Shown piece after piece: positions 20,346-29,176 of a stretch of 64,000 nucleotides of DNA. Made by a program: the position numbers and the translations under genes. Numbering within the stretch: position 1 is the stretch's first letter; each line of letters begins with the position of its first letter. The notes under the pieces were generated by a model that ran no database searches, had not been told where the DNA came from, and was given only the letters and a program-made list of their open reading frames with translations. This DNA is from an uncultured Aquimarina sp. Lineage in GTDB: Bacteria; Bacteroidota; Bacteroidia; Flavobacteriales; Flavobacteriaceae. The stretch lies in assembly GCA_947498815.1 (NCBI GenBank), contig CANMLU010000002.1:62001-126000 (forward strand), read 5' to 3'.

Positions 20346-21785
20346 TTAAATGGCTTTTAAGTTCGTGGATACTTTTAACAGACCAAAAACGGCCAATACT
20401 CCCCACAACAATACTGCTAGGATTGAAGTTAACTCGTTTTGGAACACTTTGGAAATACTTAAAAAACGGTACTCAAATGGCGGAAATTCTTTCCAGTAAT
20501 TGCTAGAGATCGTATTTGGACCCGCCTTTCCTTTATTGGGAATAAAATCCATTTGTAATTGATTCATTTGTTGAGCCAATTTATACCGATATGCTTCGGC
20601 TTTATTTTTGAAATGAAGAAACGACTGGAAATCGGTTCCTGAGAAAGCCATAGATAAGTTTTTTATAGCTGTATACGGATTTAGAAAAGCAGAATTACGT
20701 TCTATATCATTCTGTTTATTATAGACTTGATACAAGCGTTCTTGATGTTCTAGATAAATTGCCGTACTCAAAGCTTCGCCTTTTGCCATTACAAATCCAC
20801 CGTAGTTAAAAGGAAGATCTTCTACGTTTTTTACATTATTTGCCAAAAGCACAGAATCTTTCAGGGCCTTAAAAAGCGGATCGTCTGGATTGTGACTATC
20901 ACCTTGCTGAATTAGATCATGTTCTACGGCGGTTTCCATTTCTATTTTTGAGGGCGTAGGATAGTGATAATAGCCTATTGCTTGTAGCGATTTGGGTAAA
21001 ATAATGACAAATAGTAACCAAATCCCCAAAAGTTTTACCAAGGCTCCTTTGGCAGTTTTACTAAAAGCCGATACCAAAATGGTAATGGCGCTGAGAATAG
21101 CAAAAAATAGCCCATAAGAAATGAACAACACCATAAACCTTAACAAGCTATCCCTATAGAGGGTATCATAGGATTCCATAAGCACAAAAAACAATACCAC
21201 TAGAAAAACCGAAAAAAGAAAAATCAAGGATAAACCCCATAGTCCCACCACCTTTCCAAAAACAATTTCTTTTCTACGAATACCTTGACCTATTAAAAGC
21301 TTCAGGGTGCCGTTTTCTCGCTCTCGCGCTATACTCGCAAAACCCAAATAAAAAATCAAAAGGGGCACAATGACTTTCAATAGCATTGCTAAACTCACTT
21401 CCCCAAAACGCAATAAACCTGTAGACATACTGGCTTCAGAAAAATTGACAGTATTCTGTTTGTGTGCTTCTAAGAACACCGCGTTGCCAACAAAATTTTC
21501 CATGCCTACATCAAAAATACTTAGCACATGTTTTAATCGAAATGCAAAAGAACCATAATGTGCCATTCTATGTGGATGCTTATCGGGATTATTCTCCCAA
21601 CTTTGCTGAACTTCATCCTGCATTAGATCTCGTGTATGATTTTGATCATGATAATTTTCCCAACCGCTATAGGCCGAAAAAAGCAATAAAAATACCATGA
21701 GCCCCAACGCTATAACCATAACTTTGGACCTAAAAGCATCTTTCCATAGTTGACCTGCCAACAAATAGATAATTGATTTTCTCAT
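20346..21785 (-). CDS. ABC-2 type permease (DUF3526), first subunit
   Basis: A 479-residue permease of the same type as its downstream neighbour: N-terminal helix, long extracytoplasmic domain, central helices, the docking segment ARERENGTLKLLIGQGIRRKEIVFGK, further helices and a terminal helix. The gene starts 2 bases after the stop of the TonB-dependent receptor, so the receptor is embedded in an ABC transporter operon. In other bacteria this permease type is found with copper (NosY-like) and siderophore loci; whether export or uptake is driven here is not known. Confidence 0.85.
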   Translation of the reverse strand: MRKSIIYLLAGQLWKDAFRSKVMVIALGLMVFLLLFSAYSGWENYHDQNHTRDLMQDEVQQSWENNPDKHPHRMAHYGSFAFRLKHVLSIFDVGMENFVGNAVFLEAHKQNTVNFSEASMSTGLLRFGEVSLAMLLKVIVPLLIFYLGFASIARERENGTLKLLIGQGIRRKEIVFGKVVGLWGLSLIFLFSVFLVVLFFVLMESYDTLYRDSLLRFMVLFISYGLFFAILSAITILVSAFSKTAKGALVKLLGIWLLFVIILPKSLQAIGYYHYPTPSKIEMETAVEHDLIQQGDSHNPDDPLFKALKDSVLLANNVKNVEDLPFNYGGFVMAKGEALSTAIYLEHQERLYQVYNKQNDIERNSAFLNPYTAIKNLSMAFSGTDFQSFLHFKNKAEAYRYKLAQQMNQLQMDFIPNKGKAGPNTISSNYWKEFPPFEYRFLSISKVFQNELTSILAVLLWGVLAVFGLLKVSTNLKAI

Positions 21786-21787
21786 AC

Positions 21788-24274
21788 TTAAAATTTATAG
21801 GTTGCATTTAACAAGACGTTCCTTGGAGCTCCCGGCGCTAATCTTGATGCATTTAAAGCTCCTAGCCAATACGTTTTATCGAAAAGGTTATTTACCTTAA
21901 GGGTCAATTGAATATTTGCATTTGATGGTCTGTAATAGATGGCACCGTCAAAAACTGTATATTCTGGCAGTAACAGGCGATCTGCATACCAAGAGTATTT
22001 TTCGCCACTGTACTGCGCACCCAAACCAACACTAATACCTTTGAGTGTGTTGCCGGTAAAATCATATTTACCCCAAAGGTTGGCACTATGTACTGGAGCC
22101 CCACCAATGCGTTCTCCGATAAGAGATTCATCTTCATCTTCAATAATTTCTGCATCGGTATAGGCGTAAGATGCTACCAGTTGAAAGTTTGGAGTTACAT
22201 ATCCTGAGAAATCAGTTTCAAATCCTTTACTGCGCTGCTCACCTCTGGAAGTTAAATTTTCTAAATCGTAGGTATCACCAATTAGAATATTCTTTTGTGT
22301 AATATGAAAAAGGGATGCATTCAACACCGCTTTTCCATTAAAGAACTCACCTTTGGCACCAATCTCTTTTAGACTACTTTCTAAGGGGTCAAATCTACCA
22401 GGTGAAGCAGACCAAAAGAAGCCTTCGGTAGCAGGGGATAATGACACGGTATTTGTTTGAGGCTGGAATCCCTCTAAATACGTGGCATAAGCACTTATGT
22501 TATTAGTAACCTCATAAGTCAAACCAATTCTAGGAATAAATGCTTCATTCTTATATTCTTCTTCGTCTCCTTCATAATCAAAAATATCATTAAACCATTC
22601 ATATCTTAAATTTACCAAGGCAGAAAATTTACCTATTTTGAATTGATCTTGAATATAAATTCCACCTGTCGTGGAGAGGTTTGCCGGAATTTCAAACTCA
22701 GAAATCGTATAATCTTTCGTTTCTCGAATACCGTTACTTGGATTTTCTAAATTAAAGTGTGGTACATTAGGTACGGGCATTACAATACCATCAATTTCCA
22801 TAGTTTGAAATTGGTCGACCTCATCAACATTAAAATTTGTTACCGAGCCGTCTAACCTTAAATAGCGTCTTGCACCGTTTTGTCCTCCACCAATGGTGCG
22901 TTCCCATCGTGTTCCATCATATCCTACTAAGAACTTATTCGTGATTTTATTCCCTTTGGTGTCAAAATTGAAAAATGCACTAATGTTATCCGTATCCCAA
23001 AATTGCTCACGTTCTACGTAACGCATGGCAGCTAAGGTTGGTATCGCATTTCCTTCAATATCAACTGCGGCACTGTTTACGGTTCTGTGTTCTGCTAAAT
23101 CTTCATCCCAGGTTTGCTTCATGTAAGAGGCGTTGAACCCAAAATTATCGGTAAACTTCTTGGTAAAGTTGGTCATGATAACCACTTCTTTGGACTTGAA
23201 AAAATCGTTGGAAGCGCCTACGTTTAAAGAAATAGGAGTACTGTTTAAATCAAATTCTCCATTAATGCTACCAAAGATGGGTTGTCCCCGATCTAAATTT
23301 CCGACACCATTGCTGTAAATCATTTCAACATTAAGTGCCGTTGTTTCATTAGGAATGTAACTAAACGAAGGAGTTATCAAAAAGGCATTGTTCTTTACCA
23401 AATCTCTAAACGAATTTGCCTCTTGAAACGCTGCATTGAAGCGGTATAGTAGCGTTTTAGAATCGTTCAAAGGTCCTGTAAAATCAGCAGTTGCTCTTAA
23501 GGTTCCAAAACTACCCGTAGTCGCAGAAACTTCACTTCGCTTTTGTTTCAAAGGTTTTTTGGTCACCATATTCACGGTTCCACCTGGATCGGCACTAGAA
23601 AAAGTAACCGAAGAAGGACCTTTGATCACTTCTACACGTTCAATATGTGAGGTAATGGGTTGCAGAAAATAATACTGCCGTGTACGCATCCCATTTAGTA
23701 TTTGTCCGTCATCTGCTTGTGTAATACCACGTATATTGTAGTGATTGTATAAGCCAGTGACCGTAACATTACTCACCGTTTTTACGGCATCTGGTAATTG
23801 AAAGGCAAGACGATCCGCTATTAATTCTTTCGTTACTGAAGTGATGGCCTGTGGCAGCTCTTTATTTTTTATAGCCACTTTGGTTGCTGAAAAGGAATAG
23901 TCACTATTATAATCCGTTCGAGCTCTACCCGTAATTTCTACAAACTGTAATTGCTCTACATCCTGTTCTAATACCAATGTACCAAGGTCATAGGTTTGAG
24001 TTTGGTCAAATGATTTCTGTAAACGCAGCGATCGCATCGCCATGTAACTTATATCAATTTGGTAATCTCCAGTTTGCGTAAGTTCAAAAGTAAAGTCACC
24101 ATTTTCTTGAGCAGCCGTACCGTTGGTTACTCCTGAACTTTGGTTTGTATATGAAATGGTTGCTCCAAATATGGGTTGTCTATCTACATCAACAATTTTA
24201 CCGGTAACCGAAATTTGGGCGAATGATGCATTAATTGCAATTATTGTTACTAGGATAATACTAATTTTTTTCAT
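21788..24274 (-). CDS. TonB-dependent siderophore-type receptor
   Basis: An 828-residue outer-membrane receptor. Signal peptide (ends near NASFAQ), a carboxypeptidase-regulatory-like domain (about 22-108), a plug with LPDAVKTVSNVTVTGLYNHY, NIRGITQAD, IERVEVIKGPSSV and GGTVNMVTKKP (130-240), then a 22-strand barrel ending in LLNATYKF. The plug motifs (NIRG, VEVIKGP) match the siderophore receptor group, so an Fe(III)-chelate or a similar metal complex is the likely ligand. It is flanked at 4 and 2 bases by ABC ATPase and permease genes, which is unusual for a receptor of this kind and argues for one functional unit. Confidence 0.9.
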   Translation of the reverse strand: MKKISIILVTIIAINASFAQISVTGKIVDVDRQPIFGATISYTNQSSGVTNGTAAQENGDFTFELTQTGDYQIDISYMAMRSLRLQKSFDQTQTYDLGTLVLEQDVEQLQFVEITGRARTDYNSDYSFSATKVAIKNKELPQAITSVTKELIADRLAFQLPDAVKTVSNVTVTGLYNHYNIRGITQADDGQILNGMRTRQYYFLQPITSHIERVEVIKGPSSVTFSSADPGGTVNMVTKKPLKQKRSEVSATTGSFGTLRATADFTGPLNDSKTLLYRFNAAFQEANSFRDLVKNNAFLITPSFSYIPNETTALNVEMIYSNGVGNLDRGQPIFGSINGEFDLNSTPISLNVGASNDFFKSKEVVIMTNFTKKFTDNFGFNASYMKQTWDEDLAEHRTVNSAAVDIEGNAIPTLAAMRYVEREQFWDTDNISAFFNFDTKGNKITNKFLVGYDGTRWERTIGGGQNGARRYLRLDGSVTNFNVDEVDQFQTMEIDGIVMPVPNVPHFNLENPSNGIRETKDYTISEFEIPANLSTTGGIYIQDQFKIGKFSALVNLRYEWFNDIFDYEGDEEEYKNEAFIPRIGLTYEVTNNISAYATYLEGFQPQTNTVSLSPATEGFFWSASPGRFDPLESSLKEIGAKGEFFNGKAVLNASLFHITQKNILIGDTYDLENLTSRGEQRSKGFETDFSGYVTPNFQLVASYAYTDAEIIEDEDESLIGERIGGAPVHSANLWGKYDFTGNTLKGISVGLGAQYSGEKYSWYADRLLLPEYTVFDGAIYYRPSNANIQLTLKVNNLFDKTYWLGALNASRLAPGAPRNVLLNATYKF

Positions 24275-24278
24275 GGTT

Positions 24279-24968
24279 TTAAATGGTTTCTAAGTAAAGT
24301 TGATTTAATTCTCCAGCATTTATTTCACTAGCTTTTAGTTGTTGCACTAAGATGCCTTCTTTCATAATACCAATGGTTGTTGCGAGCTCTACGGCATTAA
24401 AAATGTCATGGGTGGCCATAAAAATCACTTTTCCCATTGTTGCTAATTCTTTACAGATTTTCGTGAATTCTGCGGTAGCTTTTGGATCTAAGCCAGAGGT
24501 GGGTTCATCCATAAAAATTACCTCGGCGTTCTTGGCCAGTGCCACGGCAATACCTACTTTCTGTCGCATTCCTTTGGAGTAAGAGGATAGTCTTTTGTGC
24601 TGCGCATCTGATTGTAGTCCTGTTTTTGTTAGAAAAGCTTCTAACGCTGATGTGGTGTATTTGAATCCCGCCAAACGGCTAAAGAAATCCAGATTCTCTA
24701 CACCGCTTAGGTTGCCATAAAGTTGTACCGTTTCAGGAATATATGCAGTAAGGTTATTGGTACTGTCTTTCCCGACTTCTTTATCGGCCACAAAAGCCTT
24801 ACCACCATCTTTTGAGATAAAGCCCAAGAAAATGTTGATGGTTGTTGTTTTTCCTGCGCCGTTCTGGCCCAAAAGGCAGAATATTTCGCCTTTAGAAACT
24901 TCGAAGGAAACGTCTTTTAAGGCTATCTTTCCATGGTAAGACTTGCTTATGTTTGTTGCTTTCAACAT
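24279..24968 (-). CDS. ABC transporter ATP-binding subunit
   Basis: A 229-residue ATPase of the CcmA/NatA-like group: Walker A LLGQNGAGKTTTINIF (about 32-47), signature LSSYSKGMRQK, Walker B VIFMDEPTSGLDP and switch HD in ATHD. It is first in the operon ahead of the TonB receptor and two DUF3526 permeases, with gaps of 4, 2 and 1 bases, so all four are surely co-transcribed. The signature reads YSKGM instead of LSGGQ, which is common in this branch. Confidence 0.92.
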   Translation of the reverse strand: MLKATNISKSYHGKIALKDVSFEVSKGEIFCLLGQNGAGKTTTINIFLGFISKDGGKAFVADKEVGKDSTNNLTAYIPETVQLYGNLSGVENLDFFSRLAGFKYTTSALEAFLTKTGLQSDAQHKRLSSYSKGMRQKVGIAVALAKNAEVIFMDEPTSGLDPKATAEFTKICKELATMGKVIFMATHDIFNAVELATTIGIMKEGILVQQLKASEINAGELNQLYLETI

Positions 24969-25217
24969 AACGTTTAATGAATTAAAATTATTTGTAAATT
25001 GTATAAAGACCTATACTTAGTGTGGTTAACAATAATTAGGCGTTTAATGTATTGAAGAGATGTCCTACGAAAAGGACGAAGCCCGCGATGTATATTTAAA
25101 TATTTAGTATAACGTTTGGGTACATTCCATAATACATGGGATTACCAAAACGAAACGACAAATGAATTGGGTATACCTATCCTATTAAAAGTAAAGAGGT
25201 ACTACATACAAAATGGA

Positions 25218-25523
25218 CTATGAGAATTGTGGGGGAGGTCTGGTAAAGAGATAACTTGATAGATACCTGTTGTTATAAGTAACAAAAAGCGCTTTATCGT
25301 TGATTTGTTGCTCTGTGAAAAAATATTCTGTATCTGGTAAAACAGTGGTTTCTGTTTCTAGCAGTGGTATAAAATTAACCGTTGTTGAAATATGACAAAC
25401 TTCACAATGCTGAATGTCTGGATCATCTTCATGATGTGTAAGCGCATGCAATCCTGCCACCTTGAATAACAAAAACAAAGTGACAAAAAACATAACTGTA
25501 AAATTCTTACTGTTTTTCATCAT
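25218..25523 (-). CDS. Small secreted His/Cys-rich protein
   Basis: About 101 residues; start taken at the first methionine of MMKNSKN since the frame upstream adds an unlikely leader. An N-terminal hydrophobic segment is followed by LHALTHHEDDPDIQHCEVCHI, a dense set of histidine, aspartate and CxxCH residues, then a hydrophilic tail ending TRPPPQFS. Such proteins occur ahead of metal-transport loci in Flavobacteriia and are likely metal-binding at the envelope. The CEVCH string is a single CxxCH, so heme attachment cannot be excluded. It lies 249 bases upstream of the ABC/TonB operon on the same strand and probably belongs to it functionally. Confidence 0.65.
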   Translation of the reverse strand: MMKNSKNFTVMFFVTLFLLFKVAGLHALTHHEDDPDIQHCEVCHISTTVNFIPLLETETTVLPDTEYFFTEQQINDKALFVTYNNRYLSSYLFTRPPPQFS

Positions 25524-25676
25524 AAGAGATAAAAGTAAATAATATTTTAAGTTATCTGAATAAGAATATGTCAAATTAACATGATTTTATTCTTTTGTTG
25601 TTATACTATAGGGCATATAATCACCAAACTGAAATCTTATTTTTATAATAGTATATAAAATAGAAGTTGTGCTCTT

Positions 25677-25931
25677 TTATCCAGATGATGCGGCTGAATA
25701 ATGAGTTTTAAGTATCAAAACTGCTCTAGAGCTATCCAGATGAATTCTATGACATGATGTTAGGGCTATAGTATTATAATATTGATTATAATGTACTTGC
25801 GTGGAGCCTGTCCTGAGCTGTCACACTGAGCTGTTACACTGAGCTGTTACACTGAGCTTGTCGAAGTGTTGTCGAAGTATAGGAGGGAAGCATAATGCCT
25901 GCCCGTCGGCAGACAGGTGTGTGAAATGAGA
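25677..25931 (+). repeat. Dispersed intergenic repeat, modules A (part), C and B end
   Basis: The 418-base gap between the small metal-binding-type gene and the LytR gene has no ORF. It starts with CCAGATGATGCGGCTG, continues with GATGAATTCTATGACATGAT and GGGCTATAGTATTATAAT (module A), then a threefold repeat of GAGCTGTTACACT leading to CACTGAGCTTGTCGAAGTG (module C), and ends with GCCTGCCCGTCGGCAGACAG (module B end). Confidence 0.75.
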
Positions 25932-25941
25932 ATTACCTATG

Positions 25942-26637
25942 TTATAATTTTGATAAAACTTCCAATTTTTTAAAAACAACAACCTTATACATGGTACTCA
26001 CAGGGACTTTAATATTTTCAATTAACAAATGTGTTCTGGTTGCCTTTGTTACTCTATCCAAATTGGTAATGTATGATTTATGCGTGCGTTGAAAATTCTC
26101 AGATAATAAAGTAGTAATATTAATAAGTGTTTCAGAAATCAGGTACATTCTCGAATCTGTAAATATTTTCAAATAATTCCCAAAACTTTGAATATATAGA
26201 ATCGATTTAAATGAAATATTAACAGGCATGCCATCATGCTTTATTTGCAGTTCTTCGTTTCCTCTATTTTTTTTAGGTTGTGTTAGTTTTGAAGCTGAAA
26301 CTTTGTTGATGGCCTTCAAAAAACGTTCAATTTTTATGGGTTTCAATAAATAATCTACCACACCATAATTATAACTTTCTAAGGCATACTCAGAATACGC
26401 TGTAGTCAAAATGACTTTAGGTGGTTTTATCATAGACCGTAAAATTTCCATACCATTGAGTTCAGGCATTTCAATATCTAGAAAGATGAGATCAAGGTCG
26501 TTTTGCTGAATAAAATTGATAAATTCAAGTGGATTACCTGTACTTAGTACTGTGTTTAAGTTGTCAATTTTAGAACAATACTCTTCTAACACTTTGCGCG
26601 CTAGTATTTCGTCATCTATAATACCAACTTTAATCAT
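25942..26637 (-). CDS. LytR/AlgR-type response regulator (LytTR)
   Basis: A 231-residue protein: receiver with IIDDE, phospho-acceptor Asp54 (FLDIEMP) and Lys99 (YLLKP), then a LytTR domain (about 130-230) with NFQRTHKSYITNL and IPVS-like VPVSTMYK. Its start overlaps the end of the kinase gene by 8 bases, a typical translationally coupled pair. The divergent esterase genes beyond the kinase are plausible targets by position only. Confidence 0.92.
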   Translation of the reverse strand: MIKVGIIDDEILARKVLEEYCSKIDNLNTVLSTGNPLEFINFIQQNDLDLIFLDIEMPELNGMEILRSMIKPPKVILTTAYSEYALESYNYGVVDYLLKPIKIERFLKAINKVSASKLTQPKKNRGNEELQIKHDGMPVNISFKSILYIQSFGNYLKIFTDSRMYLISETLINITTLLSENFQRTHKSYITNLDRVTKATRTHLLIENIKVPVSTMYKVVVFKKLEVLSKL

Positions 26638-27649
26638 TAACTGTTTTTTTTAATTTTGAAACTGCTAAATCAATAGATAAATTTACATGATATTTTTCTT
26701 CTTTATCATCAATTTCCAATACGTGAGAGTTAGGATATAAAAGATTTAACCGTCTTCTCACATTTTCAAGACCCAGTCCTTCTCTATTCGATATAGAAAC
26801 CATAGAAGGTTTTGAATTATCAATACAAAAATGAAGCGTGGAGTTTTTTATGGTGGCAGAAATATCAATGGTACTCTGTTCATTCGTACTTTGGGCACCA
26901 TGCTTCACAGCATTTTCAACAAATGGGATGAGCAACATCGGAGAAATCCTTAAGCCAGACACGTCTCCGTCAATCAAAAATTCAATAGTACAACGTTTAC
27001 TCAATCTTTTTTCTTCAAGTAATAAATAATTTTCTATAAACTCCAGCTCTTCTTTTAATAAAACGGTCTCTTTTTTAGAACTTTCTAGTTGATACCTCAA
27101 TAATTCTGAGAGCTGCATAACAAGGTCTGGAGTTTCTAACGATTGCTTCCGCGAAAGCGAATAAATACTATTTAATGAATTGAATAAAAAATGTGGATTT
27201 ACCTGTGCTTTTAAATAATTAAGCTCCATTTCTTTTTGTAATTTTTCCTTCTCGTCATTTTCTCTTCTGAATAGTATATTTCTTCTTAAAAAAAATACAG
27301 CCATTCCGGCTCCAGTAGTATAAATTAGAAAAAAGATCATTTTATAAACACCATACCAGCCATCCTTCATATATCCTTTCAAATATGCACCAATAAATAC
27401 AATCCCAATAAGAAGTATTGTATATAAAAAATAGCGTCTCTTATCAAAAAAAGATGGAATGAAAATAAAATGATTTACCCATATGATGCCCATAATGGCA
27501 ATGGTATAATTAAGACCATGTAAGAAAAAAGAATAATTAGTATCAAATCTATCCTTAATCGCCCACATACTTAATATCTCAAGTATAAGTACCAATAAAA
27601 AGGCGCCTATGTTTATAAGGATTGTATTCTTCAAAGACTTTTTAATCAT
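26630..27649 (-). CDS. LytS-type sensor histidine kinase
   Basis: A 339-residue kinase with four N-terminal membrane helices, a coiled coil and the LytS catalytic core: His153 in KAQVNPHFLFNSLN, FVENAVKHGAQS (N box) and GLGLENVRRRL (G box). No periplasmic sensor domain is present. It overlaps the response-regulator gene by 8 bases. The pair resembles 8687-10419 in architecture, so the window carries two separate LytS/LytR systems. Confidence 0.92.
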   Translation of the reverse strand: MIKKSLKNTILINIGAFLLVLILEILSMWAIKDRFDTNYSFFLHGLNYTIAIMGIIWVNHFIFIPSFFDKRRYFLYTILLIGIVFIGAYLKGYMKDGWYGVYKMIFFLIYTTGAGMAVFFLRRNILFRRENDEKEKLQKEMELNYLKAQVNPHFLFNSLNSIYSLSRKQSLETPDLVMQLSELLRYQLESSKKETVLLKEELEFIENYLLLEEKRLSKRCTIEFLIDGDVSGLRISPMLLIPFVENAVKHGAQSTNEQSTIDISATIKNSTLHFCIDNSKPSMVSISNREGLGLENVRRRLNLLYPNSHVLEIDDKEEKYHVNLSIDLAVSKLKKTVND

Positions 27650-27835
27650 AAACGCTTTTATTAAAAATCTAATAAAGATACTATCTATACATACAAATCT
27701 CCATAATTTCTTTACAAAAGCGGGATATCAATGACGAAATGGTTTTATCATTTAATTATTGGGTTCATCCTATTAATGGATTTAGACATTGAATATACTA
27801 TACATTTATTCAACATTTAAGTAAAAGAATAAACA

Positions 27836-29068
27836 ATGAGAAATTACAATAGTATACTTTTAATAGTCACCATCTTTTTAAGCGCTTGTGCTACTAAAAA
27901 ACAAGTATCAAAAAACAATGATTCACCAACTATAGTAAGCCCATATTCTGATCAGAAACCACCAGGGGTAATTTCTGAAGTATTTGCGCCCCGTATGGAT
28001 TCAACAGCGCACAGTGAACCAGCAGTTACCTTAGGCGAAATAGCTTCACTTCAGTCAAAAGTGTTAAACAAAACTATTCCACTATCAATCCATTTACCTG
28101 CTAACTATGATAGTTCCAGAAAAACCTATCCCGTGCTGTATATGTTGGGTTCAGATTACCGAGCTCGGTTCGCCATGTTAGCCTCTACACTAGATTACAT
28201 GGGCGAGGGACAAATTCCTGAGATGATACTTATTGGAATTGATTTCCCCGAAGGAAATAGTATTTTGTTGCCAACAAGGGAAAATAAAGACACAACAATT
28301 CCGGATAATTATATTAACTTTTTTGAGACAGAGCTGATGCCGCACGTTGATAATAATTACCGGACTGCTCCGTTCAAAATCCTTTATGGCGGTTCTAACA
28401 GTGGGTTTTTCAGTGTTTACACGCTGCTCAACAACCCCAAACTGTTTAATGGCTACTTCGCAAGCAGTCCATCCCTTATGCACATACCAGCGGTACTTCA
28501 ACAAAAAATAAAATCAGGTCCGTTAAAAACGCTTTCGGAAAACAGATTTCTACACATCATTTACAGCGATGATGAGGGATTAACAAATCATGTTTCTGAA
28601 TTCACTCGTGTTTTAGCGGATCATAAACCAGAGAGTTTTATCTATAAAGTGGATGAATTGGTGAACCAGGGTCATGTACCAGCGATGGATTTTACACTGT
28701 TTCTTCTTGCGTTATATCCTGACTTCAATCCATTCAATCCCAGTGAAAACCTGGAATCGTTGGATAAAGTGACACAACATTTCGATAGGTTATCAAAACG
28801 ATACGGGTATGAAATCAAGACACCTATAGGGGTCATATTTAACCTTGGTTTTCACACGATACTAAGTAAGAATTTAATTGCCGCAGAAGAAATCTTTCAA
28901 TATTCCTTAGAAGTGTATCCTCAAGGAAAGGAATCTTATCTCGGAATGGGTGTTTTACGCAGAGCTCAAGGTCAGCTTGAAAGTGCTAAGGTCATGATCG
29001 AAAAAGCACTGACAATTGATCCAGAATTTTCACTTGCTAAAAGGTGGCTACAAAGACTCGAGAAATGA
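27836..29068 (+). CDS. Esterase-D-like lipoprotein with TPR tail and borrowed N-terminus
   Basis: A 410-residue lipoprotein (LSAC, Cys18). Residues about 70-300 are an esterase D/Fes-type alpha-beta hydrolase: YPVLYMLGSD, ILIGIDFP and the nucleophile elbow YGGSNSG (Ser187). Residues about 330-410 form two TPR-like helix pairs (AAEEIFQYSLEVYPQG, SAKVMIEKALTIDPE). The first 50 residues (ATKKQ...SPYSDQKPPG...FAP) do not belong to the esterase family; they match the N-terminus of the PD40 lipoprotein at 45391-46299 at both protein and DNA level, so this gene looks like a chimera. It precedes a second esterase gene and probably forms a locus with it. Confidence 0.8.
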   Translation: MRNYNSILLIVTIFLSACATKKQVSKNNDSPTIVSPYSDQKPPGVISEVFAPRMDSTAHSEPAVTLGEIASLQSKVLNKTIPLSIHLPANYDSSRKTYPVLYMLGSDYRARFAMLASTLDYMGEGQIPEMILIGIDFPEGNSILLPTRENKDTTIPDNYINFFETELMPHVDNNYRTAPFKILYGGSNSGFFSVYTLLNNPKLFNGYFASSPSLMHIPAVLQQKIKSGPLKTLSENRFLHIIYSDDEGLTNHVSEFTRVLADHKPESFIYKVDELVNQGHVPAMDFTLFLLALYPDFNPFNPSENLESLDKVTQHFDRLSKRYGYEIKTPIGVIFNLGFHTILSKNLIAAEEIFQYSLEVYPQGKESYLGMGVLRRAQGQLESAKVMIEKALTIDPEFSLAKRWLQRLEK

Positions 29069-29176
29069 AACTTGGCTTTACTCCCCAAAGATCTATTGGG
29101 TGGATTTATGAAATTAAAAAAATAAATAGCCAATTGGCTTAATCACAAGTCAATTCGCTAGGAAAAACAAAAAAAC

